From: Apodospora peruviana | Taxonomy: Eukaryota; Ascomycota; Sordariomycetes; Sordariales; Lasiosphaeriaceae | Assembly: GCA_033439685.1 (NCBI GenBank) | Contig: JAUEDM010000002.1 | Coordinates: forward strand, 1,302,001-1,366,000 | Length of the DNA stretch: 64,000 bases | Direction of reading: 5' to 3' | In this document: positions 24,027-34,436 of the stretch, piece after piece | Numbering within the stretch: the stretch's first letter is position 1 | How the letters are laid out: each line of letters opens with the position of its first letter | Position numbers and translations under genes: made by a program | The notes under the pieces: generated by a model | Databases searched by the model: none | What the model was told of the DNA's origin: nothing | Seen by the model: the letters and a program-made list of their open reading frames with translations, nothing else

Positions 24027-24917
24027 ATGTCAGACGAACTCGCCGACGAAGTCGAAGCCATCAACTCCATCTACGGCCCAAACACCTTGATACCATATAC
24101 AGACCAAGCATCGAATCCTCAATCACCAATTTATATTCTGACATTCCCGAAACCAGAAGAAGATGCCGCCACATCAACACCTTTCACGGCATCTCTACGT
24201 CTGCATTTTCCTCCATCTTACCCCTCGGACCCCTTGACAATCCTAGGCGTCCACAGCTCGGGATCACACAGCAAACCCGGCGCCGCCGTCCGGGACCTGA
24301 ATCTGTTCTCTGCCGCAGTGGGCGACGTATACGAACCCGGTCAAGTGTGTCTCTTTGACGCCATAGAAAAGGTCAAGGAACTTTTACTTCAGGACACGAC
24401 AGCAGCAGCAGCCGACGTCGAGGAAGAAGACACTCCTGACGAAGTCCCATCATCCCCAACCACCACTGAGGAGAAAGAACCACCATGGACCCTTTCCTCC
24501 CCGGTTGTGGAACTAAAATCCACCTTCATCGCCCGGTGCGCATCGGTATCCTCCCCGGCCCAAGCCGCCTCTTATCTCCAACATCTCTTGTCGAACGACA
24601 AAAAAGTCCGCGCGGCCACACACAACATTACCGCGTGGCGCATCCACGGGCCCAACGGGACTTCGTTTCAGGACTGCGACGACGACGGCGAGACCGCCGC
24701 CGGCGGGCGTCTGTTGCATCTCATGCAGCTCATGGATCTCTGGGACACCATGGTCGTCGTGACGAGGTGGTACGGCGGACAGAAGCTCGGCCCGCGGAGG
24801 TTCGCGGTGATTAATGCTGCTGCTAGGGACGCTTTTGTTAATGCTGGGTTGGTCCCTGGCGTGGGCAACGAGGCAGTTTCTTCGAAAAAGAAAAGTCATG
24901 GCCATCATGGGAAATGA
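24027..24917 (+). CDS. YIH1: Yih1/IMPACT-family protein (RWD + UPF0029), 296 aa
   Basis: Single exon, starting at the ATG before SDELADEVEAINSIYG, the usual beginning of an RWD domain. RWD spans about residues 4-118 (FPPSYPSDPL is its typical core). An acidic linker follows. Then comes the UPF0029/IMPACT domain (about 160-280) with KSTFIAR, HNITAWRI, CDDDGETAAGGRLL and the TRWYGGQKLGPRRF motif. Family members in yeast and mammals bind Gcn1 through the RWD domain and keep it from activating the eIF2-alpha kinase Gcn2, so they dampen the amino-acid starvation response. Length is close to yeast Yih1. It ends in a basic Lys/His tail. Its position beside PRO2 is notable but not proof of co-regulation. 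Confidence 0.93.
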   Translation: MSDELADEVEAINSIYGPNTLIPYTDQASNPQSPIYILTFPKPEEDAATSTPFTASLRLHFPPSYPSDPLTILGVHSSGSHSKPGAAVRDLNLFSAAVGDVYEPGQVCLFDAIEKVKELLLQDTTAAAADVEEEDTPDEVPSSPTTTEEKEPPWTLSSPVVELKSTFIARCASVSSPAQAASYLQHLLSNDKKVRAATHNITAWRIHGPNGTSFQDCDDDGETAAGGRLLHLMQLMDLWDTMVVVTRWYGGQKLGPRRFAVINAAARDAFVNAGLVPGVGNEAVSSKKKSHGHHGK

Positions 24918-25667
24918 ATCTGATGTTTTTGTGTCCCGAAAGTTGAAATGGACCAGCTATATTGGTGATCAACAGTTCATGTTTTGTGAAATAACGGCCA
25001 TGTTGCTTTGTTGATATCGAGGATCTGACAATGCTCAAGACATGCACAGTAAGAGTGATAGTCCTCTTGGTTGGTTAGTTCTAACGGTAAGAGGGAGAAG
25101 CATGGAAGATCAATGACCGATGTTACTGTAGACGGGCAAACACTTGTTCATATATATCCAAGATTTCACTTACGGGGAGGCATCACAGGTGGGTGGTGTG
25201 CAAGAAACCTACCTATGTAGATAGGTAGGCAACCAGTCCTGGTTATCATTGTATGTACTTGGATTGATGGATCATTTGTCATTCGCCATTGCATCATATA
25301 ATCTCGTCTTCTTCCTTTCCTTTCTTCTCTTCATATATGAAGGAAAAAGATGAGGTTTCAGTTGCCCCCCTCCCACCTGTCCGACGACCAAGACAGACAA
25401 ACATACATTTCCTCTCTCCATCAGCTCATCCATTCCTGCTACCACACCCCAAAGAATACACCACCAGCTACCTGGTATCAGCCCTCGACGAAACACTAAG
25501 AATAGGTAATAGTAGCAAGTATCCAGAATGGAGCAAAAAACAGGGGAAGGGTTTTGTCTACCCAGAAGAAGAAACAGAACAAAAAAAAAGCCAACAATCA
25601 TAGCCAAACACTCACTCCTAGGTACACCAACCATGAAACGAACCGACACACAAAACACGACAACCAC
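24918..25667. other. Short convergent intergenic stretch with one hairpin
   Basis: Between the stop codons of the YIH1-like and coiled-coil genes. A perfect 9-base inverted repeat, CCTACCTAT/ATAGGTAGG with a 4-base loop, lies at 25208-25229, between the two 3' ends. No gene is seen. Confidence 0.55.
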
Positions 25668-28454
25668 CTAATCTCTCCCGCCATACCCATGACCTCTATA
25701 CACCCCACCACCTCCTCCTCCACCACCGTTACCCATCTTCTCAATCGAACTCATAATCCCCCCAGCAGTAGTCCTATTCATACCCAAACCACTCCCAGGC
25801 CTCGGAATCCCCATGCCCAAACCGCTCTTCGTCCGCTCGTGGGCGGCACCAGGACCGCCAACCCGCCCGATCCTGCTCTCGGTGGTCGGCTTGACCAAAC
25901 CACTAATCCCACCAGGGGCCCGCAGGCTCGACGGCCGGCTGCTGCTTGCAGTGATACTATTCCTGAAGCTATTGACGCCGCCGTTGTTCTCGTTATTGTT
26001 TGAGGTAGTAGTATATTGCTGTGATTGCCTCTTCGCCGTAAGCGGTGTTCCCCGCGTCGGAGCAGCGCCAGTATTTCTCCTAGCTGGTGTCTTCACGCCC
26101 ACTGACGACGACGAAGGCGGTGCCGCCGATTCGTTACTGTGATTGTTATAGTTGTTGTTTCCTCCACCGCCACCACCCGTCGAAACAGTAACACCACTGC
26201 TAGAGCTGCTACTCCTGCTGGCTCGGTTATTGCTGCTCAGGTTGGCGTGAACCCCGTTGCCGTTTCCGTTCCCATACCCAATGCCGTTACTATTGTTCCT
26301 CGCAGCAGCGTTGTTACGGTCTTGCTCTTCCCGGTACCGTTGTTCATCCCGGTATCGTTGTTCGTCTCGATACCTCTGTTCATCCCGATACCGGTCCTCA
26401 TCTCGCTCCCGTTGGCGTTGCTGTTCTCGCTGCTCTTGCTGTTGCCGTTGCTCCTGCTCGGCCGCCAACTGCTGCTGCGCCAGCTGCTGCATGTTCATCA
26501 TCTCCTCCGCCAGTATCACCAGCTCGCCCTTCTCCACCCTCTCGCGCTCCAGCAACACTCTCAGCTCGGCGTTATCGTCCTTGACCGTTTTGACGACCGC
26601 CTCGAGTTTCTCAACCTCGGCCTCAAGTTCCTTGATGTGCGTCGTGTCCTGTGCCTTCTCCTTCTTGCGCTCCTCTTCGAGCTCCGAGAGTCGCGCCAGG
26701 TCGACCTTGGTCATGGTAATGTCCCGCCCGACTCTGAGTTCCTCATTCTCTCGGCCCAGCTCGTCCACCTGGCCCTGCAGCTCGCGCACCTTCTTCTCCC
26801 ACCGGTTCTCGTAGCTCTTCTTCAGCGCCGCGACCTTTGCCTCATGCTTACTCTTATACAGCGCATGCAGCTCCCTCGCGACACGCTCGACAGCAATCTC
26901 GACCTCCTTGTTGGATCCCAGCGTCGGTGAGCGCACTCCAGAGTCAGAACCGGCAGCGGCGGCGGCTTCAGCACTGGCCTTACCCGCCCGCATACCCGCC
27001 ATCTTGCTCTCCGCATCCTGAGCCATCATCTCGGCGGCTTCTCTCCTCTTTTCCGCCTCGTCGAGCTTGAACTCCAGCTCCTCGCGTTCCCTCTGCCCAA
27101 GCACGATCTCCTCTTTGACCTTGCGAAGGACAGCCTCCATCTCACGCCCACGCTTCTCCCAGCTGTCCTTCTCAGCCACGAGATTCTCCTGCGCGCCGCG
27201 GAGGTCGCGTAGGTGTTCCATACATTCGCCCACCCGCTTCTCAGCATCGCCAACGGCTGTCTTAAGAGAGAGTACCTCGGCTTCCTTGCCGCTGAGGGAA
27301 GCTTTCAGACTCGAGATCTCAGAGAGAAAACCGGACTTGAGGGATTCGAGCTCGCGAGGAGTGACGGTGGGGATGCTGCGTGGAGTAGGCATGGGCGGGA
27401 TATCGAAGTCGAGGAGGTTCGCGATGCTCGACCGGCCCGGCGTCGCCGCGACATTCGGGAGCGTGTCAGCACGCTCAAGGGAGATGTGGCGGTTGCGAGA
27501 CGGCGTTGGTTGCGATGCCCCGTAGCCGCCATAACGGAGCTGGTCGGTGAAGTCCATCAGGTTCGTGGTACTGTTACTACCGCCCGAGTCGTGTTGTCCT
27601 CCGGGCGGAGCAGTGCGAGGTGTCCGCGAAGGAGAGGGATCCGGTCGACTCGGCGCACCCCGGGGCGTGGCAACGCCTAGCGCTGAGAACTTGGTCGGTG
27701 AGTTGCTTCGCATATTCGCGAGCATGGTCAGGTTAGGCACGGCGGAGAAGGTGCTGAATGTGCTAATCATGGTGTCGTCGATCGCGGCTGACTCTTCGTC
27801 ATCACCAAAGTCTACTACATTGTGTTCTTGTCGTTGCTCCTGGTGGTCATGTGGGCCGGAGGCTGTGTGCATCGCCTCGTCGCTATGGTTATCACGGGCT
27901 CCATCTCCCGTAGTAATGACGCTATCTTCATCTTCAAAAATCTCAATAGCATGCTTTAGCCCTTCGTTGTCCCGTATGGCCTCCTGGAGGCTTATTTTGT
28001 GCTCGGTCGTTCGCGGCGTATCGTTCGCGAGCGGCGTATTTGCCGGGGGGGCGATGGTGGCGGACGGCGGTGGATTGACTTTTATCGGAAACCGCTTAAT
28101 TGGCGTACTGGATATCTTCCTAGGGCTCTGAGGTAGCGGAGGCGGCGGCATGGCCTTGGCCGACGGCGATGCGGTGTCATGGTTTGCGGTCGTCGTCGGA
28201 GGGGAGGTGGATTGTTGTTGGGCGTGTTGTTGATGTTTCTGCTGCTGGACGATCTTCAGCGGGGACAGCTCACCACCCGAGATGATTCGCGAGACGGGAC
28301 GCGCGCGGGGCAGCGAGTTGCTGCTCTGCGGGGAGGAATCAGACATGAAGGGAGAGCTACTGTCGTTGTCGCCTATGCTGTCGCTGCGGGTGGAAGACAT
28401 GGGCCGCTGTGGTGTTGAGATGTTTGGCTCTATTGGGGAGAGCGGTGAAGGCAT
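25668..28454 (-). CDS. Large coiled-coil protein, 928 aa (possibly a SnaD-like spindle pole body protein)
   Basis: Single open frame from ATG 28454. The N-terminal 360 residues or so are Ser/Pro/Thr-rich and disordered, with conserved-looking islands (STPIKRFPIKVN, ISLQEAIRDNEGLKHAIEIFEDE, DDTMISTFSTFSAVPN, LLDFDIPPMPTPRSIPTVTPRELESL, the last given in part). Residues of about 365-680 are almost continuous heptad-type coiled coil rich in Glu, Lys and Arg. A run of YRDEQR repeats and Gln-rich sequence follows. The C-terminal 200 residues are Asn/Ser/Gly-rich with basic patches. The layout resembles fungal proteins annotated as spindle-pole-body associated (SnaD of Aspergillus), from memory only. 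It could equally be another cytoskeletal coiled-coil protein. Coding status is firm; function is not. Confidence 0.85.
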   Translation of the reverse strand: MPSPLSPIEPNISTPQRPMSSTRSDSIGDNDSSSPFMSDSSPQSSNSLPRARPVSRIISGGELSPLKIVQQQKHQQHAQQQSTSPPTTTANHDTASPSAKAMPPPPLPQSPRKISSTPIKRFPIKVNPPPSATIAPPANTPLANDTPRTTEHKISLQEAIRDNEGLKHAIEIFEDEDSVITTGDGARDNHSDEAMHTASGPHDHQEQRQEHNVVDFGDDEESAAIDDTMISTFSTFSAVPNLTMLANMRSNSPTKFSALGVATPRGAPSRPDPSPSRTPRTAPPGGQHDSGGSNSTTNLMDFTDQLRYGGYGASQPTPSRNRHISLERADTLPNVAATPGRSSIANLLDFDIPPMPTPRSIPTVTPRELESLKSGFLSEISSLKASLSGKEAEVLSLKTAVGDAEKRVGECMEHLRDLRGAQENLVAEKDSWEKRGREMEAVLRKVKEEIVLGQREREELEFKLDEAEKRREAAEMMAQDAESKMAGMRAGKASAEAAAAAGSDSGVRSPTLGSNKEVEIAVERVARELHALYKSKHEAKVAALKKSYENRWEKKVRELQGQVDELGRENEELRVGRDITMTKVDLARLSELEEERKKEKAQDTTHIKELEAEVEKLEAVVKTVKDDNAELRVLLERERVEKGELVILAEEMMNMQQLAQQQLAAEQEQRQQQEQREQQRQRERDEDRYRDEQRYRDEQRYRDEQRYREEQDRNNAAARNNSNGIGYGNGNGNGVHANLSSNNRASRSSSSSSGVTVSTGGGGGGNNNYNNHSNESAAPPSSSSVGVKTPARRNTGAAPTRGTPLTAKRQSQQYTTTSNNNENNGGVNSFRNSITASSSRPSSLRAPGGISGLVKPTTESRIGRVGGPGAAHERTKSGLGMGIPRPGSGLGMNRTTAGGIMSSIEKMGNGGGGGGGGVYRGHGYGGRD
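26325..26405 (-). repeat. In-frame YRDEQR repeat inside the coiled-coil gene
   Basis: Four near-identical 18-base units encode RYRDEQ/RYREEQ-type hexapeptides following a Gln/Arg-rich segment. Unit number may vary between strains because the repeats are in tandem and in frame. Confidence 0.75.
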
Positions 28455-29182
28455 TGTTGGAGTTTGGAGCGCCCCTGGCTGCCCTGGGTAAAGGGATGCA
28501 AAGGCCTGTTGCTGCAGCAGCTCCGCTCGACGAGAATGGAATGCAGAATGCAGGAACTAAAAAAAATGGTAAATTCAGGTTCAGCGATTCTTACACCGTT
28601 GGATATATCTCTGGTCAGTCTTCTTTGCATATAAAATGCATCCGTGCAGTTGTCTGTCTGGATTCTGGTGCTGCTGAATCTAGGGTCTTGCCTGCTTGTT
28701 ACTGGGTTGATTGATTGCCAAACGACCTTCAACACCATTTCGGCCAATCAGAGCACCGATCGCTAGTACTGTTTGTACTTGCTGTTGAGGGGACGGCCTT
28801 TGACCGGGCAACAGGCTGGCTTCATTCACGTGACTAAGATATACAGGCTCCATCTCAAGACTTCAATAAACATCATCAACCGTTAGATTTGGCTTCTTCA
28901 TGCACAACCCGATATATGTATTTTTTGAAAGGCTGTTCAACGGGAATCTCGACCGGCCCATGGTTCAATTGCTGACCCAATCAATCCCAAAATGACAAGT
29001 TGATGCTTCCTTTATCCCCAGGAACCCCCTTTTCAGGGGTCGCCCCACTAATTATATCTCGCGTTCCATCTCCCATCAAAAACTCAAGATGGGAAACCTG
29101 GATCAGGGAAAATAAAATATTGAACATGAATGCAATCTCTTCTGTTTCAAAACCTTCAGCCATTCAGCCCTGCTAGCAGTAT

Positions 29183-29211
29183 CATTGACATTGACATTGA
29201 CATTGACATTG
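29183..29211 (+). repeat. CATTGA hexanucleotide repeat
   Basis: Nearly five tandem copies of CATTGA. Confidence 0.85.
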
Positions 29212-30596
29212 CCATGCACACTGTGCTAGTGTGCTTGCTGCCAATTGTCTTGAACGCGTGTGCGTGGCTGAAACCTGTCAACCTTTCATCACAGTAGCCC
29301 GTACACTAAGAAAAGGAAACCGCCATAACCCCTATTTCTGATCCAGTTTGACACAGGTACCCGCCTTTTGTTCGTTTATTGTACATATAGGTCAACCCCC
29401 GCGGAGCTCTTCCGAACAGCCCTAAAAGCAAACATGCGCCATCGGTCTCGTTCCCTTCTCACTTGAGTCACGTCTCAGGACCGGACTGGCCCCTTTCAAT
29501 TCTACCGCCTGAACTACGGAGCTGCTCCATATGTGTGTCCGTTGATATCAAACGACCTGAGTACTCGGCACGGGGCGATCCGGAACCACAAAGTGTAAAA
29601 CAGCCGGGTGGAAGAAGTCCCGGGTTTCGGTGGAAACTGTGACGGTCCGGTCGGTCGTCGCCGGTCTATGCCTGCCTTGGTCCGGCGGCTGCCGTCAAAG
29701 GTCGGTACTTGGCTTAGTTCCCCGCCGTCAATCGAACATAAACCCGTCCATTGATATTCTGACACCCTTCTAGAATTGCGTAGGAGAACTTAGCTCAGAT
29801 TTGCTCGAGTCAAGTGATCAGTTAGAACAAGTCTAAAAGAGGGCATCAAGCTAAATAGAAGATCAATGGAGCATCTTTGGGCGCAAATCAAATCGAAACG
29901 AGGAACCCGAATCTAAATGAAAACCTATTTGATATCATAGCTTAAAGTATGTTCCGTGTCTATTCATGGATTGCATTCACGTTTTATACTTGACTAGGTA
30001 ATTTACCTTTCCCACCAGGTGTCCAAAAAATTAAACTTCTGTCACGGCGGTGATCCACAGGGCACGGTGTTGCACAAAGAATGCCAGACAACAGCCAATT
30101 AGTTACCTGGACGGACAGCAAAGAAGGACATCACCAGGCAGGTCAATAAGTAGTTTTACACTGGGGCCGCGGGAACGGTGCCGTCACGACCTCAACCAGA
30201 TAAATGCCATGACTCATATAAATAGTCCCTCCCCATATGACTTGTATCTTTGATCGGTGCAAGAATGACTCGATAGCTTCGATCGGGAGAAGAGCGGCTC
30301 ATAACAACGATCGATTTTATTGACTCAGGCTCGGAAGTGCCGGAACTCAGGTTCGGAATGCCGTTGATGATGATATCGCAATTCCCTCTGTCTGTCCGCC
30401 GGTTGCCTAGCATACAGAGATCATAGATATTGGATAGGAGGAAGAGACCGTCCCAGAGGGCCGGTACAGGTATCCTTTGAGTCAGGGCAACCAAGCGAAC
30501 GTGCGGACCTTGATATCTCACATGTGTCATGACTAAGGCTTCATGGACCTTCGTATATCTTCTAACAGGTATCGTCGTAGGTAAGAGCTTCCTCAG

Positions 30597-30797
30597 GAGA
30601 GAGAAGGGATAGACAGAAGGGATAGATAGAAGGATAGACAGAAGGATTAACAGAAGGATAGATAGACAGAAGAGATGGAAGGATAGATAAAAGGATAGAT
30701 AAAAGGATAGATACAAGGACAGATAGAAGGACAGACAGGTGGATAAACAGGTGAAGAACAGATAGATGAGTAGATAGATGAACAGACAGACAGATAA
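30597..30797 (+). repeat. Purine-rich GATAGA/GAAGGATA minisatellite
   Basis: About 200 bases built from degenerate units such as GATAGACAGAAG and GATAGATAAAAG. The plus strand is almost free of C and poor in T. Units vary in length by multiples of four, as expected for slippage of a GATA-like tetramer. Confidence 0.8.
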
Positions 30798-31019
30798 CCT
30801 GATGCGGGCCGAATAAAAACCGCCTGTCAGGTATTGCAGGTTGTATGCAGCGACCTCTCTACAGAGGCCTGCTTTTGAGTTCTTGCTTGCAGATATTGGC
30901 CTGGGAGGTTTAACTTACCCATCATACAGGGCAGGCACAACACAAATATACAAGCCAGAATGACCCAAGTTAATGAATGACAGGATATATCCCCCGCCTA
31001 GGTAGACGGACCAAGTCCA

Positions 31020-31071
31020 AGGTGATATCAAATCACACATACAGTCTCACCCGTGAGAGAGGATATCACCT
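31020..31071. repeat. Nested palindrome (52 bases)
   Basis: The outer arms AGGTGATATC and GATATCACCT are perfect 10-base complements at 31020-31029 and 31062-31071. They enclose an inner hairpin TCTCAC-CC-GTGAGA at 31045-31058. Confidence 0.8.
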
Positions 31072-32150
31072 CATCAGGTACGGGCATTGATTGTTTACAA
31101 AGGTCATTATTGTATTTCATAATCTCTTTTTTATTCAAGGCTCTCACAGAGAGAAAAAGACAGAGAGATAAAAGTATTTATTTCCTTCATGATTCGTTAA
31201 AGCCGACAAAGTAAATTGTAGCCAGCAAGTATGGTATGGTGTAAACAACAGCCAACGGCCAAACAAGATGGCAGCAAATCATCATCGTTTCCAAAACCTC
31301 CCTCCGGAGCACAACTGCACCACCACCCCCGACTTTTTTGTTGAAAAAGAAACGAAATAATAGATAAGAGAAGGAGACATTGGAGTTTGTAAGAGTCATA
31401 ATCATCGTCATTAGCCAAGAGAATGAAAATACGGACTAGACAGAAGAAAATAGTAATATGCTTGGTCCAGGTATATCTGCTTTGCCCCTCCAGTATTGAA
31501 GCATTCCCAATCCCTAAGTTTCCATATCCATCCTGTGCCTCAGCTTCCACCGCCACCAACGCACTTGTTTGACATTGACATAGATGAAATGTAACTTGGT
31601 TTTGACAAAGCACGCAGGTGGTAAGATATAGTGATAGGCTCGATATTCTCGGAGCAGCTCTTCACCCTCTTGGTTAAACTCTCTCTCCCCGCCTAGGGTC
31701 ATCACAGGCGAGGTTTCTTTTTCCTCCTTCCAGACGAGATTCATCAAGCCCCACCAACGCCAGCCTCGGTCTGATACACGCGTCTCTGCAGAGCAGCAGG
31801 CCAGAAAGCACGTCGATGATTCTTCTTTAGTGATTAGGTCCAAACTCATGCAAAACCGTGATTCATCAAGCCATGTACAGCCGTATCTGGGACATTGAAC
31901 AAAGGGAAGTCGTAGCTCGTAAACGTGCGTCTTGAGTCGAAAGGTGAAGAGAGACGTTCAAAGTCGTCGAGTGAATACATGAAAGAACGTAATAAACGGG
32001 CAAGGGAGCGTAAAGCAGACCGAGTCGGGTGTGCAAACCGACCACCCGTCCAACTCGGAATTAAAGCCTCTCATTATCTGGTTTGCCGTTGCAAAATCAG
32101 GATTCCGCAGCGCTACTCATGACCCGATGTGACCAGCTCGTCACTTATCC

Positions 32151-34436
32151 TCATCTCCGGCGCGACCCGTTGGCAGCCGGAGCAGGTTGCGACATAGGCG
32201 CATTGTAGGTTGGCGAAGGCATCGAGCCCTCCAACATGGTCTTTCTGCGCTTAAGGTCGAGGCCCATGCCAGCCCCGCCGCTCGATGGTCTTTCGTCATC
32301 GTCATCGCGCGCACGCTTCAACCCACCGGAGTTCCCGTTCATGACAGGCGGTTGGGCAGCGTAACCGTTCTGCATCGTGCCGGCCATATCTGGCTGGGCG
32401 GCGTACACGTCGTTCCCGGATGATCCATTGGCGGTTCCACGGTCATTGCTCATCACGCTGTAAAGATTGCTGGACTGCTGTCCGACCCGGGGAGGCGTGT
32501 GGTAGCCAGGGTAGTATGACGGAGGTGGTGCCGCTGTCCTAGGAGTCGCACGCCCGGATCCGGCTTGCTGGGGAGAGCCTGATATTTCGGGCGATAGATG
32601 GGCGTGGTCGTTCGGCAACGACGAGATGGGAGGCGCATTATAGCTGTACGATCCACGGTTTGCGTCATACGCACCGCTATCATGCGTGTACTCCGCATCG
32701 TGGTCATGTTCAGCCTCGTCTTCGGCTCCTGGGTGAGACGTGCCCTCGCTCTGACCAGGGTGCATCATGCCGTTGGTAGGCTTCGAATCTGTCTGTTCAC
32801 TCCCAGGACCCGCAGGACGACTCGAGGGGGGGCCCATTTCGCTCTTAACGTAGGTGTTCTGGCCGTACATCGACCGATCTTGTGGGTTCGAATTTGATGG
32901 GGGGTATGGCGACTGTTGCGATGGAGGCGCTTGATACATCTGCCTCTGGCTGTCGTAGGGTTGGCTGACGGGGGGGTAGTTTTGCATGCTCTGTATCGAC
33001 GAACCAGGCGGTGTTGTCGCCGGGGTGTTGGGCAGTGAGCGAGCATTGCTAAGGCCAGTATCAATCGACATCGGGTTGTTTCCCTGCTGACCGTTCATTC
33101 CTTGCTGGCCCCATTGAAAATTCTCTGAAGATCCCATGCCACCCATCACACTGGAGGCACTAGTTGGTGGAGTGGGAAATGTATGAGCTCGGTCAAGCGA
33201 TGGGCGGCCCATATTAGGATGAGAAGAAAGAGGAGGTTGATGTGGTCCGGGCAGTCCCATGGAGTGGTGGTGATGCTGTTGGAGGGACGGAAGTTCAGGG
33301 GCAGGTCCTTGAGTATTTCGCATTTGGTCCTGCTTCCGGCGATGTTCCGCTACTGCCATGACCTGGTGGGTTCGGTTCTGGTTCGTCGGGTGATAGAGAA
33401 GAGCACCGATGTTATGGACGAAGAGGGGGTAGAGGAGCTCAGTGATCTTCTCCTTGTTGGCGAAGTCGAGCGCTCTTTCAAAAGGGATCCAGACGCCTTT
33501 GAGGTGCATCGGTCCTATCTTGACCACATGACGGACCTTCTCGCTCTTGAGGATACCATCTCTTCGGCCACGCGTCATACCTGCGACGTTGAGCAGTTTT
33601 GTGCCATTGATCATATGATTGTCTAAAAACCGCGAATTAGATGATGCCAATTATATGTTGTTGGGATGAACAATGAAGTGTAAAAAAAGGATAGCCTCAC
33701 CTTCTCTTCGTGCAACGCAGATGCCTCTAGCTTCAACCTGAAAGCACAAGCTTCCCTCGTCTTCCCACAATGTAGCGGTAACGCGAGGCTTCATCCCAGG
33801 GGGCGCAATTTGGCCGGTAGTATCAAAGCCCTGTTGCTGGTACGAATTCGAAGGCATGCCTGCTTGGCTCCCCACCCCGGGAAGGGGCAGGACTGGTTGA
33901 CCGGCCGGAGGCCCCGTGGGGGGGGATGTCAGGCCATTGGCATATCCATATTGCTGGCCATACGGAGCCGGCGAATATTGGGCAGGACCGGGTTGTAGCA
34001 ATGTAGTAGGATGCTGGTGCCCATAGTGCGACGTCACGGTGTTGGGCGGCGGCGCCTGACCACCGGACATTGCCCCTTGGTAATACATATCTGGCCCTCC
34101 GCTGTTCATTGCTGGGTATTGGTCGTATCCAGATGGTGCTTGGCCAGGCGGCCCGGGCATTGAGTTGCCTCCGGGGAGTGCGGGGGAGAGTGTTCCCGGT
34201 GTCTTGGGGCCGTTGGAAGAAGCCGCCGAGGTGAAGGACGTCTGAGATCCGGCGTTGGAGCTTCCAGCCGACGATATGGAGCTAACCCGGGGTGACGAAC
34301 TGCTCGAAGAGTATGCTGCCTGTGTCGATTGTGGTTGCGGTAACGCGAAGGACGGCAATCTCTGATTTACATACGACGAACGCTGCGCGGTGTGGGCGTT
34401 GTAGTACGGTACGTCTGACGGACCCCGGGTTGGCAC
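32151..34436 (-). CDS. stuA: APSES transcription factor StuA/ASM-1 (5' end unresolved)
   Basis: Exons down to 33701 and 33622-32151 join across a 78-base intron (donor GTGAGG, acceptor TTTTTAG), splitting the Asp codon in CVARREDNHMING. The APSES DNA-binding domain lies roughly 220-330 residues in and includes KPRVTATLWEDEGSLCFQVE, DNHMINGTKLLNVAGMTRGR and HLKGVWIPFERALDFANKE. StuA proteins bind as bHLH-like regulators of conidiophore development and later differentiation. Both flanks are Gln/Pro/Ser-rich. Basic clusters (LKRARDD and LKRRKTM) near the C-terminus look like a bipartite nuclear signal. The open frame at 34436 begins at a GTG, and no in-frame ATG lies between it and an upstream stop (about 34535). 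The first in-frame ATG downstream would lose some 90 residues, so the real start is probably in an upstream exon. The frame stays open past 34436 as ...LDLPSISQVPTRGPSDVPYY. Confidence 0.93.

Larger units (their letters stand above)
28455..32150. other. Gene-free stretch, 3.7 kb
   Basis: Between the start of the coiled-coil gene and the 3' end of stuA. It holds a CATTGA hexanucleotide repeat (29183-29211), an AT-rich section (about 29820-30050), a GATA/AGG-rich minisatellite (about 30597-30797) and a nested palindrome (31020-31071). The part next to stuA (31.2-32.15 kb) may include its 3' UTR. An apparent minus-strand frame across the minisatellite is low-complexity translation of the repeat. 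Confidence 0.55.

Noticed and set aside
26139..26930. 263-codon plus-strand frame opposite the coiled-coil gene
   Set aside because: Leu-rich antisense of Glu/Gln/Arg-rich coiled coil; not a separate gene.
30192..30716. 174-codon minus-strand frame with a Leu/Ser/Phe-rich start resembling membrane segments
   Set aside because: The hydrophobic start is translation of the GATA-rich minisatellite; the rest matches nothing I recognise.
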